Assembly (NCBI RefSeq): GCF_018613725.1
Contig: NZ_JAGGPS010000020.1
Location: forward strand, 1-64,000
DNA length: 64,000 bases
Source of the DNA: Hymenobacter sp. ISL-91
GTDB lineage: Bacteria; Bacteroidota; Bacteroidia; Cytophagales; Hymenobacteraceae
Direction: 5' to 3'
A program made the position numbers and the translations under genes. How positions within the stretch are numbered: position 1 is the first letter of the stretch; each line of letters opens with the position of its first letter. Under the pieces are notes generated by a model, which searched no databases, was not told the DNA's origin, and saw only the letters and a list, made by a program, of their open reading frames with translations. Positions 24,260 to 32,245 of this stretch are shown here, in pieces.

Positions 24260-24667
24260 CTAAATCAGGAAGGCGTGGCCGCGCACGTAGGCAGGGCAGG
24301 CGGGCGGGGGCGGCCCGGAAGTGATGCGCGGGCGCGGGGCCGGCTCGTCGGCCGGGTAAGTAAGGGCCAGGTGGCGCACGAAGCGCACGGCGGGTGGCGT
24401 CGGCAGGGCCACGGGGGCCACCAGTTTCAGCTGGGCAGTGGTCAGCTTCACGTCCTTGAGCGGGCTGCTCACTTTCTGGTCGTGGCAGCAGTCCTTCTTC
24501 ATCCCCTTCACCGGCCTGGCTGATTTAGCGCAGCAGCCGGCGGGCTCCCCAACGCCACTCAGCCGCACATCCGTCACTAGCTCGCCGCACAGGTGCAGGC
24601 TGTACACCAGCCCAGGGCTGGAACACAGATACAGCAAAAGCATTAGGAGGCCGGCGAGGCGTTTCAA
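24260..24667 (-). CDS. HYC_CC_PP family protein
   Basis: A 135-aa secreted protein at the head of the cus operon. Taking a TTG start at 24667 gives a signal peptide (KRLAGLLMLLLYLCSSPGLV then YS). The mature part has the family features: HLCGEL (the HYC position), a CC pair near GCCAKSARP, KDCCHDQ, and a Pro-rich end, PPPPACPAYVRGHAFLI. Related proteins occur next to metal-resistance pumps in Bacteroidota and are probably periplasmic metal binders; function is not proven. An ATG at 24817 is open but would place the signal inside and overlap a hairpin. A -7-like box TACCTTTA lies at 24703-24696 (minus strand). Confidence 0.65.
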   Translation of the reverse strand: MKRLAGLLMLLLYLCSSPGLVYSLHLCGELVTDVRLSGVGEPAGCCAKSARPVKGMKKDCCHDQKVSSPLKDVKLTTAQLKLVAPVALPTPPAVRFVRHLALTYPADEPAPRPRITSGPPPPACPAYVRGHAFLI

Positions 24668-24695
24668 AAGGGCAGGAAGTGGATGGGTATTATCA

Positions 24696-24703
24696 TAAAG
24701 GTA
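24696..24703 (-). promoter_or_regulatory. Candidate -7 box for the cus operon
   Basis: TACCTTTA on the minus strand matches 7 of 8 positions of TAnnTTTG and lies about 28 bp upstream of the TTG start at 24667. No clear -33 element was seen. The Tn3-like unit is inserted 137 bp further upstream. Confidence 0.35.
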
Positions 24704-24793
24704 CGTAAATACCTCGGTCCCGGGCTTATACAATTCGGCGGCCGGCGTACAGAATTCGCAACAACACCAGAAGCTTTGGCAGCCGCTACAAAC

Positions 24794-24825
24794 GCGCCCA
24801 CTCGGGTCAAGCTCCAAGTGGGCGC
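24794..24825 (+). terminator. GC-rich hairpin beside the transposon insertion point
   Basis: GCGCCCACT (24794-24802) pairs with AGTGGGCGC (24817-24825), followed by TTTAC. It is a probable intrinsic terminator of the ancestral sequence, 10 bp before the target-site duplication of the inserted unit. Confidence 0.4.
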
Positions 24826-24834
24826 TTTACGCAA

Positions 24835-24839
24835 CACTA
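24835..24839. repeat. Target-site duplication CACTA (left copy)
   Basis: CACTA directly precedes the left 38-bp terminal repeat and is repeated exactly at 37361-37365 directly after the right one. Five bp is the duplication length of Tn3-family transposition. Confidence 0.9.
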
Positions 24840-24877
24840 GGGGTAGCACAATAGTAGGAACAGAAATTCCCGCTAAG
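24840..24877 (+). repeat. 38-bp Tn3-family terminal inverted repeat (left)
   Basis: It begins GGGGTAGCACAATAGTAGG and ends CCCGCTAAG. It differs from the right repeat at a single position (the fifth from the inner end) and from the 271-bp element's left repeat at four. Confidence 0.92.
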
Positions 24878-24879
24878 AG

Positions 24880-25215
24880 TTATGACATCTCTAATAATCT
24901 GAGGACTGGTACGGAAAAGCACCCGGCGTAGGTACTGAAAAAAGCGTTCGAAAAACCCTCCCGAAAATAACCCGCCAAAACGCCCTTCTCGGGGCGGAGA
25001 AGGCGGGTGGCAAACTCATCCGAGAAACAGTAGTTTTGCGAATGCCCTTTGCACTCCTGCTTGTCCGTTGATGAAGGCCGCCGCCGCCGTCGGGCCACGA
25101 ACACCAAGTCATCGGGGCTCAGATAAAAGAAGCGGGCCAACTGTTCCGGGCTCGGGTCGGTGTGGAAGCGCCCGTAGCGGGCCGCCTGCTCGTCGCTGAG
25201 AAATTCGACCGGCAT
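24880..25215 (-). pseudogene. tnpA: Tn3-family transposase, N-terminal stub
   Basis: The first 45 residues (PVEFLSDEQAARYGRFHTDP, then SPEQLARFFYLSPDDLVFVA and RRRR) match the DUF4158 N-terminus of Tn3-family TnpA, where the next residues should be a NRLGFALQLC-like motif. Instead the frame continues into unrelated sequence (TDKQECKGHSQNYCFSDEFA) to a stop 3 bp from the terminal repeat. About 950 residues including the catalytic DDE domain are gone. The orientation, with the 3' end towards the transposon end, is as in intact Tn3 elements, so an internal deletion removed nearly all of tnpA. Confidence 0.8.
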
Positions 25216-25242
25216 ACTAAAAAGGGGAACAAATTGCCATAA

Positions 25243-25274
25243 AAAGGCCCGTTTCCAGCCGGAAAAGGGCCTTT
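25243..25274 (-). terminator. Intrinsic terminator of the transposon's resistance operon
   Basis: AAAGGCCC (25243-25250) pairs with GGGCCTTT (25267-25274); read on the minus strand the stem is followed by TTTTT-rich sequence. It lies 13 bp after the stop of the His-rich gene. Confidence 0.7.
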
Positions 25275-25286
25275 CTTCAGTGAAAG

Positions 25287-25553
25287 CTATTGGACCCCAC
25301 CCTGCTCGTGAGCGTGCAGGGGCTCGTGGTCGCCGTGCTCGTGCGAGTGTTGCAGGGCGGCTTCCTCGGCGTGCTTCTGGGCGTGCGAGGCGAAGCCGTA
25401 GGCGGTGTAGCCGTGGTGAGCGGCCTTCTCGTGGTCCCCTTTTTTCAGGTGCTCCACGGCGGCGCGGTGGTTTTGCACCGCGTGCTCGAAGTAGTGGGCG
25501 GCCTTCTGGTGGGCCTCAATGATTTTCTGGTGTTCTTCGTGATGGTCGGCCAT
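25287..25553 (-). CDS. Small His-rich helical protein, possibly metal-binding
   Basis: An 88-aa protein, using the ATG at 25553 (ADHHEEHQKIIEAHQKAAHY). It has many His residues in a helical heptad-like pattern (HFEHAV, HRAAVEHLKKGDHEKAAHHG) and ends in a His-rich tail, LQHSHEHGDHEPLHAHEQGG. No signal peptide is visible, so it is probably cytoplasmic. Composition and location directly downstream of the ZIP gene suggest a Zn or Ni buffer or chaperone; similar His-rich proteins are also annotated simply as hypothetical in Bacteroidota. The open frame extends upstream to 25640 but with a non-protein-like start. Confidence 0.6.
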   Translation of the reverse strand: MADHHEEHQKIIEAHQKAAHYFEHAVQNHRAAVEHLKKGDHEKAAHHGYTAYGFASHAQKHAEEAALQHSHEHGDHEPLHAHEQGGVQ

Positions 25554-25660
25554 CGTCGTAAAGGGAAAAGGTGAAAAATAAATGGTTCGAAAAAAAGCGA
25601 AGGGCAGCGTTGAACCAGAGCGCAGCCTTCGTAAGAGCATAAGGAACTGCTAAATAGCTA

Positions 25661-26491
25661 CTAGGCAACCATGCCCAGCAGTAGAAACACGAGAAATCCC
25701 ACGAAGAACATGGCCGTCAGCCAGGGCGACTCGGGCTCCTCGTGGGCCTCGGTCAGCAGCTCCTCCGTTACCAGGAACAGCAGCGCCGCCAGCCCGAAGG
25801 AGAGCACCAGCTCCATAACGTTATCAGAGGCTCCTTTCAGCACGGCAATGCCAACGCCGGCCCCAACCACCAGCAGCGCCGACAACGCTGCCACAATGCC
25901 TACGGAACGGGCCTTACCCTGGCCCTGCTGCCGCAGTTCTACGGCCGTGGCCAAGCCTAACGACAGCACTTCGATGGTTAGCGCAACGGCCAGTAACAGC
26001 CCTTCTTCGGCTCCAGCCGCAAAGCCAATGCCCAGTAGCAGACCATCGATAAGGATATCGATACCTACCCCAGTAAGTAAGCCCATCGGCAGCGTTGCGG
26101 GACTGACCGCTACCGCCTTATCGACTTCATTTTCGGAGGACGGCAGCCCTTCCGAAGGCCGGGTCGGGGTGGGAGCGGCTTCTTCCTGCTTAGCTGCCTT
26201 GCGGGTGAAATAGCGCAACGCCAGCATTACCACGACCCCAATGGCGAAGCCCAGGCCTACTTCCAGCGGCCGGTGCCGGGCCACAATATCGGGCAGCAAC
26301 TCGACGGCGACCACGGAGAAAACTACCCCGGCGGCAAAATGCAGAATGGCGCTACGGATGGCTGCGCCCGGCGTGCGGAGAACAGCAATTACGGCTCCCA
26401 CGACCATGACGGCGGCGGGCACCAGCGCGTAGAGTAGTACTTGGGACCAGGAAGGCGTAACGGCGGGCGCAGCGGAGAGCAGAAAAGGCAT
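25661..26491 (-). CDS. ZIP-family metal transporter
   Basis: A 276-aa inner-membrane protein with about eight transmembrane segments. The TM2 stretch AILHFAAGVVFSVVAVELLP matches ZIP family HxxAG...xELLP; TM4-5 (GLLTGVGIDILIDGLLLGIG, then GLLLAVALTIEVLSLGLATA) hold the metal-path residues Asp and Glu in place of the usual His-rich pair. A charged cytoplasmic loop (residues 98-130) lies between TM3 and TM4 and lacks the common His cluster. It may mediate metal uptake or export control; in this block its role with exporters is unclear. It is 10 bp downstream of the LpdA gene, in the same operon. Confidence 0.85.
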   Translation of the reverse strand: MPFLLSAAPAVTPSWSQVLLYALVPAAVMVVGAVIAVLRTPGAAIRSAILHFAAGVVFSVVAVELLPDIVARHRPLEVGLGFAIGVVVMLALRYFTRKAAKQEEAAPTPTRPSEGLPSSENEVDKAVAVSPATLPMGLLTGVGIDILIDGLLLGIGFAAGAEEGLLLAVALTIEVLSLGLATAVELRQQGQGKARSVGIVAALSALLVVGAGVGIAVLKGASDNVMELVLSFGLAALLFLVTEELLTEAHEEPESPWLTAMFFVGFLVFLLLGMVA

Positions 26492-26501
26492 GATGTCGGA
26501 A

Positions 26502-27905
26502 TTACATGTTCAGCGCCCCGATGCCAGCGGCATTGAGGCAGGCTTCCTTGAAGGCTTCGGCGTACGTGGGGTGGGCGTGCGACATCAGGCCCACGTCTTC
26601 AGCCGCCCCGCGGAAGTGCATGATGCTCACGGCCTCAGCGATAATATCGGCAATACGGGGACCAATCATATGCACCCCTAAAATCTCATCGGTCCCGGCC
26701 TGGGTCAGCACCTTTACTAAGCCTTCCGTTTCGCCGCCGGCCACCGCCCGGCCCGAGGCCGAGTACGAGAAGGACCCTACTTTATACGCCAGCCCTTGTT
26801 CTTTTAGCTGCTCCTCGGTATAACCCACGCCAGCCACTTCGGGCCAGGTGTACACCACGTTAGGAATGAGTAAATAATTGATTTCGGGAAACTTGCCGGC
26901 AATCAGCTCGGCCACGTACACGCCCTCATCAGAAGCCTTATGGGCCAGCATGGCCCCGCGCACCACGTCGCCGATGGCCCAGATGCCGGGCACGGTGGTC
27001 TGCAAATCCTCATTAACCTGCACCCGGCCCTTCTCATCCACGGCTACGCCCGCCGCGGCCAGGTTCAGCCCGTCAGTGTAGGGACGGCGGCCCACCGATA
27101 CCAAGCAGTAGTCGCCCTCCAGCTGCAGCTCGGCCGATGGCCCGCCCTGGGCCACCAGGCTCACCTTATCGCCCACGCGAGTGACGGCGGTTACTTTGTG
27201 GCTCAGGTAAAATTCCAGGCCGGTTTTCTTCAGCGACTTGAGCAGCTCTTTGCCCAGGGCGCGGTCCATTGTGGGGATGATGCCGTCGGTGTATTCCACC
27301 ACCGACACTTTGCTGCCCAGCCGGGCGTACACCGAGCCCAGCTCCAAGCCGATGACGCCCCCGCCGATGATAATCAGGTGCTTGGGCAGTGTGCGCAGGG
27401 TCAGCGCCTCGGTGCTGGTAATGATGCGCTCCTTGTCGAGCGTCACGAAAGGCAAAGTGCTGGGCTTGGAGCCGGTGGCGATGATGATGTTCTTGGCCGT
27501 GAGCTGCTGGGTGCTGCCGTCAGCGGCCGTGACGGTAAGCGTGTGAGCATCCACGAAGGCTGCTACGCCGTGGATGACATCGGCCTTGTTTTTCTTCATC
27601 AGATGTACCACCCCGTCGCACACCTTTTGCACCACCCGGTCCTTACGGTCCATCAGGCGGGGCAAATCGGCGCGCAGGTTGTCGAGGTCGATGCCGTGCT
27701 CGGCAAACTGGTGGGCCGCCTTGTGGTAGTACTCAGTGGATTCGAGCACGGCTTTGCTCGGGATGCAGCCCACGTTGAGGCAGGTGCCGCCCAGCGTGTC
27801 GTACTTCTCGATGATGGCCGTTTTCAGGCCCAACTGGCCGCAGCGTACGGCCGCGATGTAGCCGCCGGGGCCAGAGCCGATGATAATAACGTCGTAGGTA
27901 GTCAT
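26502..27905 (-). CDS. lpdA: Dihydrolipoyl dehydrogenase
   Basis: A 467-aa flavoprotein disulfide reductase that reoxidises dihydrolipoamide in 2-oxoacid dehydrogenase complexes. The FAD site is TTYDVIIIGSGPGGYIAAVR; the redox-active disulfide is GGTCLNVGCIPSK (residues 40-52); the NAD site is LIIIGGGVIGLELGSVYARL; and the C-terminal HAHPTYAEAF carries the catalytic His-Glu pair. There is no N-terminal HMA domain and no C-terminal CC, so it is not a mercuric reductase. Its presence as a passenger amid Zn/Cd genes, without E1/E2 partners, suggests a spare copy of a thiol enzyme sensitive to metals; this is inference. Confidence 0.93.
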   Translation of the reverse strand: MTTYDVIIIGSGPGGYIAAVRCGQLGLKTAIIEKYDTLGGTCLNVGCIPSKAVLESTEYYHKAAHQFAEHGIDLDNLRADLPRLMDRKDRVVQKVCDGVVHLMKKNKADVIHGVAAFVDAHTLTVTAADGSTQQLTAKNIIIATGSKPSTLPFVTLDKERIITSTEALTLRTLPKHLIIIGGGVIGLELGSVYARLGSKVSVVEYTDGIIPTMDRALGKELLKSLKKTGLEFYLSHKVTAVTRVGDKVSLVAQGGPSAELQLEGDYCLVSVGRRPYTDGLNLAAAGVAVDEKGRVQVNEDLQTTVPGIWAIGDVVRGAMLAHKASDEGVYVAELIAGKFPEINYLLIPNVVYTWPEVAGVGYTEEQLKEQGLAYKVGSFSYSASGRAVAGGETEGLVKVLTQAGTDEILGVHMIGPRIADIIAEAVSIMHFRGAAEDVGLMSHAHPTYAEAFKEACLNAAGIGALNM

Positions 27906-27940
27906 GGGGTAGATTTTAGTTGGGAAAAGGCTTGTAGAAT

Positions 27941-28837
27941 TTATAGGTGGGTTTCGTGCTTCGTGAAGTCGCCGCGCTCCACCTGAATGGTGGCGTGCTG
28001 CACGGCGTGCTTGGTGGTGACGTAGGCGTGGGCGCGGGTGAGCACGTCGTCGTGGGTGGCTCCGTCGGCAAGCACCACGTGGCCGCTGAGGGCGTTAACA
28101 CCGGAGGTGAGCACCCAGGCGTGCAGGTCGTGGACGGCTGCCACGCCCGGCACCTGCAGTAGGCCCTGCCGCAGTTCCTCCAGGTTCACATCGGCCGGGG
28201 TCCCTTCCAATAAGATGTTCACAGCCTCCTTGAGCAGCGTCCAGGTGCGGGGTAGAATGAACAGCCCAATGCCGGCCGAGAGCAGCGGGTCGGCGTAATA
28301 CCAGCCCGTAGTGAGCATGATGATGCCGGCGGCAATGACCCCGATGGAGGTGAGCATATCGCTGAGCACCTCAAAATAGGCGCCCTTCATGTTCAGGCTC
28401 TCCTCCTTGCCCTCGCGTAGCAGGTACATGCTATATAGATTAATGACCAGACCAATGCCCGCTATCCATAACATGCCCGTGCTTTCTACCTGAACCGGAT
28501 TGCGGAAGCGGAAGTAGGCTTCATAAAGAATGTAAATCGAAATCAGAATCAGTACTACCGCGTTGGTCAGAGCGGCCAGAATTTCGAAACGGTAGTAGCC
28601 GTAGGTCCGCTGGGGCGTAGCCGGCTTCTCGGCGAAGCGGATGGCCAGCAGCGCCAGCCCCACGCCCGCCACGTCGGTGAGCATGTGGCCAGCGTCGGCC
28701 AGCAAAGCCAGGCTGCCGGTCCAGAATCCGCCCACGACCTCGGCCACTAGGTAAGTCAGGGTCAGGAAGAAGACGACGGTGAGCTGCCGCTTGTTGCGGC
28801 CGGCGGCGCTACCGCTTAGTCCGTGGTTGCCACTCAT
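27941..28837 (-). CDS. czcD: CDF-family Zn/Co/Cd antiporter
   Basis: A 298-aa cation diffusion facilitator with six TM segments. TM2 has LALLADAGHMLTDVAGVGLA, with the HxxxD metal site, and TM5 has LSDMLTSIGVIAAGIIMLTT. The C-terminal cytoplasmic domain has VHDLHAWVLTSGVNALSGHV, the dimer domain of ZnT/CzcD proteins, and a final His-containing tail (GDFTKHETHL). It exchanges cytoplasmic Zn2+, Co2+ or Cd2+ for protons. The ATG overlaps the stop of the P-type ATPase by 4 bp, so the two exporters are coupled. Confidence 0.93.
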   Translation of the reverse strand: MSGNHGLSGSAAGRNKRQLTVVFFLTLTYLVAEVVGGFWTGSLALLADAGHMLTDVAGVGLALLAIRFAEKPATPQRTYGYYRFEILAALTNAVVLILISIYILYEAYFRFRNPVQVESTGMLWIAGIGLVINLYSMYLLREGKEESLNMKGAYFEVLSDMLTSIGVIAAGIIMLTTGWYYADPLLSAGIGLFILPRTWTLLKEAVNILLEGTPADVNLEELRQGLLQVPGVAAVHDLHAWVLTSGVNALSGHVVLADGATHDDVLTRAHAYVTTKHAVQHATIQVERGDFTKHETHL

Positions 28838-30963
28838 GTCGCTTGGTTGTTAGGATGGTTAGGCTTGTCGCTCAGTTCGCTAGCTGGCTTTGCCACCAGT
28901 GAGTCAGCGGATGAGCGGAAATTCATCCGCTGAATCCGCACGGCGTTCAGGATGGCAAGCAGGGCCACGCCTACGTCGGCAAACACGGCCTCCCACATGG
29001 TGGCCAGCCCCCCCGCGCCCAGCGCCAGCACCACGCCTTTCACGATGAACGCCAGCCAGATATTCTGCCACACCACCGTGTGGGTAGCGCGGGCGATACG
29101 GCGGGCGGTGGCAATTTTGCTCGGGTGGTCGGTCTGGATAACCACGTCGGCGGTTTCGATGGTCGCGTCGGAGCCCAGCCCGCCCATCGCAATGCCCACG
29201 TCGGCCAGGGCCACCACGGGGGCGTCGTTCACGCCGTCGCCCACAAAGGCCAGCTTGCGGCCGGCATCCAGGTACTGCTGCACGTAGCGGGCCTTATCTT
29301 CGGGCAGCAGGCCGCCGTGGGCTTCGGTAATGCCCAGCTCAGCGGCTACGCGCTGCACGATGCTGTCCTTGTCGCCCGAGAGCATGACCAGCTTGGTGAT
29401 ACCGTCGGCCCGCAACTCGCGCACGGCCTGGGCGGCGTCGGCTTTAGGGGCATCGGCCACGGTGAGGTAGCCGGCGTATTTTCCATCCACGGCTACCACC
29501 ACGATGCTGTCCACGACTTCATCCACTTCCGGCGGATACGTCACGTCGAACTTGCGCAGCAGCTTGGTGTTGCCGGCCAGCACGTCGCGCCCATCCACCC
29601 GACCGCGCAGGCCGTGGCCGGCAATTTCCGATACACTTTCCACCGGTACGCCGTGCACCGCTTCGGCCGCGTATTTTACCACGGCTTTGGCAATGGGGTG
29701 GGTCGATTTGGTTTCCAGCGCCCCTACCAGCCGCAGCAAGTCGGGCGCATCGGTGCCGGCGGCGGGCTGCACCTGGCGCACGGCAAACACGCCCTCGGTG
29801 AGCGTGCCGGTTTTGTCCATCACCACGGTATCAATGTCGCGCAGCACATCCAAAAAGTTGGAGCCCTTGAACAGGATGCCGTTTTTGGAGGCCGCCCCAA
29901 TGCCGCCGAAGTAGCCCAGCGGAATACTGATAACCAGCGCACAGGGGCAGGAAATCACCAGGAATACCAGCGCCCGGTACAGCCACTCGCGGAACACGTA
30001 ATCATCTACGACAAAGAACGGCACCAGCACCAGCAGCACGGCCAGCGCCACCACGATGGGCGTGTAAATGCGGGCAAACTTGGTAATGAACTGCTGGGTT
30101 TTGGCCTTGCGCCCCACCGCGTCCTGCACCATAGCCAGAATCTTACTCAGCTTGGTGTCGGCAAAAGCCGCCGTGACAGTGATTTGCACGAGGCTCCCCT
30201 CGTTTAGCATGCCGGCCAGCACGGCCTCACCGGGCTGCTTGGTCTGGGGGGCCGACTCGCCGGTGAGGGCGGCCGTATTGAAGCTGGCCGCCACGCCGTT
30301 GAGTGTGCCGTCGAGGGCCACTTTCTCGCCGGGGCGCACCTCCATCACGTCGCCCACCTGCACCTGTTTGGGGTCCAGTACCAACGGCCGGCCGTCGCGC
30401 ACCACTGTCACCTCGGTGGCCTGAATTTCGAGCAGGGCCCGGATGCTACGCTTGGCCCGGTTCACGGCCGCATCCTGAAACAGCTCACCCACGGTATAAA
30501 ACAGCATCACGGCCACGCCCTCGGGGTACTCGCCAATAGCAAACGCGCCGAGCGTGGCGATGCTCATGAGCAGAAACTCGTTGAACACGTTGCCGCTGGG
30601 AATACTGAGCACGGCCGCTTTCAGCACCTTCCAGCCCACCAGTAGGAACGCTACCCCGTACCAGACGAGTCGCACGGCACCTACGAAAAAGGGAACATCA
30701 AAGTAATCCAGCGCAATGCCGGCTAGCAGCAGCGCCAGACTGATGCTGGGCACTAGGTAGGGGTGGGCACCGGCCGGGCCGTGGTCGTGCCCGTCATGGT
30801 CGTCGTGGTCGGCCGTATTGGTAGGCGCGTGGTCCTGGCCGCGGGGGGCGGTGGCGGCTTCGGGCGTGAGTTGCTCGCGGGTAAGGGCCCCCACGTTTTC
30901 GGGGTTTACCTGTTTGGCAGTGTTCAACTCCTCGTTGAGGTTGTCAGAAGATGAATCGGGCAT
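28834..30963 (-). CDS. zntA: P1B-type Zn/Cd/Pb-translocating ATPase
   Basis: A 709-aa heavy-metal P-type ATPase. Instead of an N-terminal HMA domain it has a His/Asp-rich metal-binding stretch (TADHDDHDGHDHGPAGAHPY). Then follow eight TMs; the CPC site is LVISCPCALVISIPLGYFGG, the phosphorylation site DKTGTLTEG, the nucleotide-binding HP motif in STHPIAKAVV, the hinge GDGVNDAPVVALADVG, and TM8 has FADVGVALLAILNAVRIQRM, with the Asp typical of the Zn/Cd/Pb class. It exports divalent ions from the cytoplasm to the periplasm, where the RND pump can pick them up. Confidence 0.94.
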   Translation of the reverse strand: MPDSSSDNLNEELNTAKQVNPENVGALTREQLTPEAATAPRGQDHAPTNTADHDDHDGHDHGPAGAHPYLVPSISLALLLAGIALDYFDVPFFVGAVRLVWYGVAFLLVGWKVLKAAVLSIPSGNVFNEFLLMSIATLGAFAIGEYPEGVAVMLFYTVGELFQDAAVNRAKRSIRALLEIQATEVTVVRDGRPLVLDPKQVQVGDVMEVRPGEKVALDGTLNGVAASFNTAALTGESAPQTKQPGEAVLAGMLNEGSLVQITVTAAFADTKLSKILAMVQDAVGRKAKTQQFITKFARIYTPIVVALAVLLVLVPFFVVDDYVFREWLYRALVFLVISCPCALVISIPLGYFGGIGAASKNGILFKGSNFLDVLRDIDTVVMDKTGTLTEGVFAVRQVQPAAGTDAPDLLRLVGALETKSTHPIAKAVVKYAAEAVHGVPVESVSEIAGHGLRGRVDGRDVLAGNTKLLRKFDVTYPPEVDEVVDSIVVVAVDGKYAGYLTVADAPKADAAQAVRELRADGITKLVMLSGDKDSIVQRVAAELGITEAHGGLLPEDKARYVQQYLDAGRKLAFVGDGVNDAPVVALADVGIAMGGLGSDATIETADVVIQTDHPSKIATARRIARATHTVVWQNIWLAFIVKGVVLALGAGGLATMWEAVFADVGVALLAILNAVRIQRMNFRSSADSLVAKPASELSDKPNHPNNQAT

Positions 30964-31021
30964 AGTAAGTTGAGTAGGAGAAAGGGAGACAACTGATGAT
31001 ATGAGCCGCTGAAGTGGCGCC

Positions 31022-32218
31022 TTATTCTTCCTCTTCGGCGTTTTTGAGCTTGGCCAGCAGCGAGTAAGCCCCTTCCACCACCACGCGGGTCGTGGCGGAG
31101 TTCAGGCCCTCGGGCATGGTGACCTGGGTATAGCCGTTTTCGCTCACCCCCGCTTCCACCGGGGTCATGCGGTAGGTGCTGCCGTCCGGGCCGGCGGGCT
31201 GGCCGGTGGCCAGAAAGATGTAGGAGCGACCTTCGAACTGCACCAGGGCTTTATCGGGCAGGGCGGGTACAGTGGCCGTGTTGGTTTCGATGACGGCCCG
31301 CACGTAGGTGCCGGGCAGGCGGCTGGCATCTTCCCGGCGCAGGTGCGCATACACGCGCACGGTGCGGTCCTGGTCCACCGTCCGGCCAATGAGGTAGATG
31401 CTGGCCTGGTGGCTTTGCCCGGCCGAGTCGTTGGCGAGGCTGTAGCGCACGGTCTGGCCCTGGCGCAGGAGCGGCACGTCTTTCTCAAACACGTTCAGCA
31501 CCACGTCGAGGTGGCCGGGGTCCACGATTTCAAACAGCACGTCGGTGGGGGTTACATTTTGTCCGGCACTTACCCGAACGGCTTTCAGGTAGCCCGCGCG
31601 CGGGGCCGTAACCGGGGCCGAGGCCGTAAGCTTACCCCCCACGGGCAGTCCGGCCAGGCGTAGGTACGCCACCTGGCCCGCCGCCTGGGCCTGCAGGGCC
31701 CGGTACTCGGCGCGGGCCCGCTGGAAGTTTTTCTGCGGAGCCACTTCTTGCCGGTACAGCTCGGCTTGGCGCTCATACTCGGCCCGGGCAAATTCAAGCT
31801 GACTCCGGGTTTCCATATAGTTCTGCTGCAGGGTCAGGAATTCGGGGTTGCGGATGGTGGCCAGCACCTGGCCGGCCCGCACGCGCGAGCCCTGTAGCAG
31901 GGTGGTTCGCTCCACGATGCCCCCGAGCAGGGCACTGACGGCCACCTGGTTTTCGGGCGGCGCGTCGAGCGTGCCGTTCACTTTCAGCCCGCCGCTCAGC
32001 ACCTGGTCCTGCACTTGGCCCAGCCGGATACCGCCCGCGCGCTGCTCGGCGGGGGAAAGCGTCACGTCGGTCGGTGCTTTATCCTCGTCCGCCGCGGGCG
32101 TGGCCGCCTGGGTGCCCGCCGGAGTTCCGGGTGGCGTAGTGGCGTCAGAGGTGTTTTCGGGCGTATCGTTGCCGCACCCGGCCAGGGCCAGCAGCAGCAG
32201 CATTGCTATCTTATGCAT
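31022..32218 (-). CDS. czcB: RND efflux periplasmic adaptor (CzcB-like)
   Basis: A 398-aa membrane-fusion lipoprotein (KIAMLLLLALAGCGNDTPEN: lipobox LAGC). After an Ala/Thr-rich linker the core has GGIVERTTLLQGSRVRAGQV with the half-lipoyl motif, an alpha-hairpin (TLQQNYMETRSQLEFARAEY, RQAELYRQEVAPQKNFQRAR), the second lipoyl half and a barrel domain ending VVVEGAYSLLAKLKNAEEEE. It lacks the HMBD motifs of the copper adaptors elsewhere in the window, consistent with a divalent-ion pump. It follows the RND-TolC fusion gene by 27 bp and should link its two halves. Confidence 0.9.
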   Translation of the reverse strand: MHKIAMLLLLALAGCGNDTPENTSDATTPPGTPAGTQAATPAADEDKAPTDVTLSPAEQRAGGIRLGQVQDQVLSGGLKVNGTLDAPPENQVAVSALLGGIVERTTLLQGSRVRAGQVLATIRNPEFLTLQQNYMETRSQLEFARAEYERQAELYRQEVAPQKNFQRARAEYRALQAQAAGQVAYLRLAGLPVGGKLTASAPVTAPRAGYLKAVRVSAGQNVTPTDVLFEIVDPGHLDVVLNVFEKDVPLLRQGQTVRYSLANDSAGQSHQASIYLIGRTVDQDRTVRVYAHLRREDASRLPGTYVRAVIETNTATVPALPDKALVQFEGRSYIFLATGQPAGPDGSTYRMTPVEAGVSENGYTQVTMPEGLNSATTRVVVEGAYSLLAKLKNAEEEE

Positions 32219-32245
32219 GAGAAGAAGTCAAAGAGAAAGAGAAAT

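Noticed and set aside
24877..25080. 3' end of tnpA next to the left terminal repeat
   Set aside because: No residues resemble the conserved TnpA C-terminus seen at 50481-51035, so only the 5' stub is claimed.
26502..27905. Mercuric reductase
   Set aside because: The active-site and FAD motifs are shared, but the N-terminal HMA domain and C-terminal vicinal cysteines of MerA are absent and the C-terminal HAHPT motif is that of lipoamide dehydrogenase.
26940..27986. Long open frame on the plus strand opposite lpdA
   Set aside because: It is His/Gln/Gly-biased, antisense to a clear enzyme gene and has no protein-like pattern; similar long antisense frames opposite the RND and STAND genes were rejected for the same reason.
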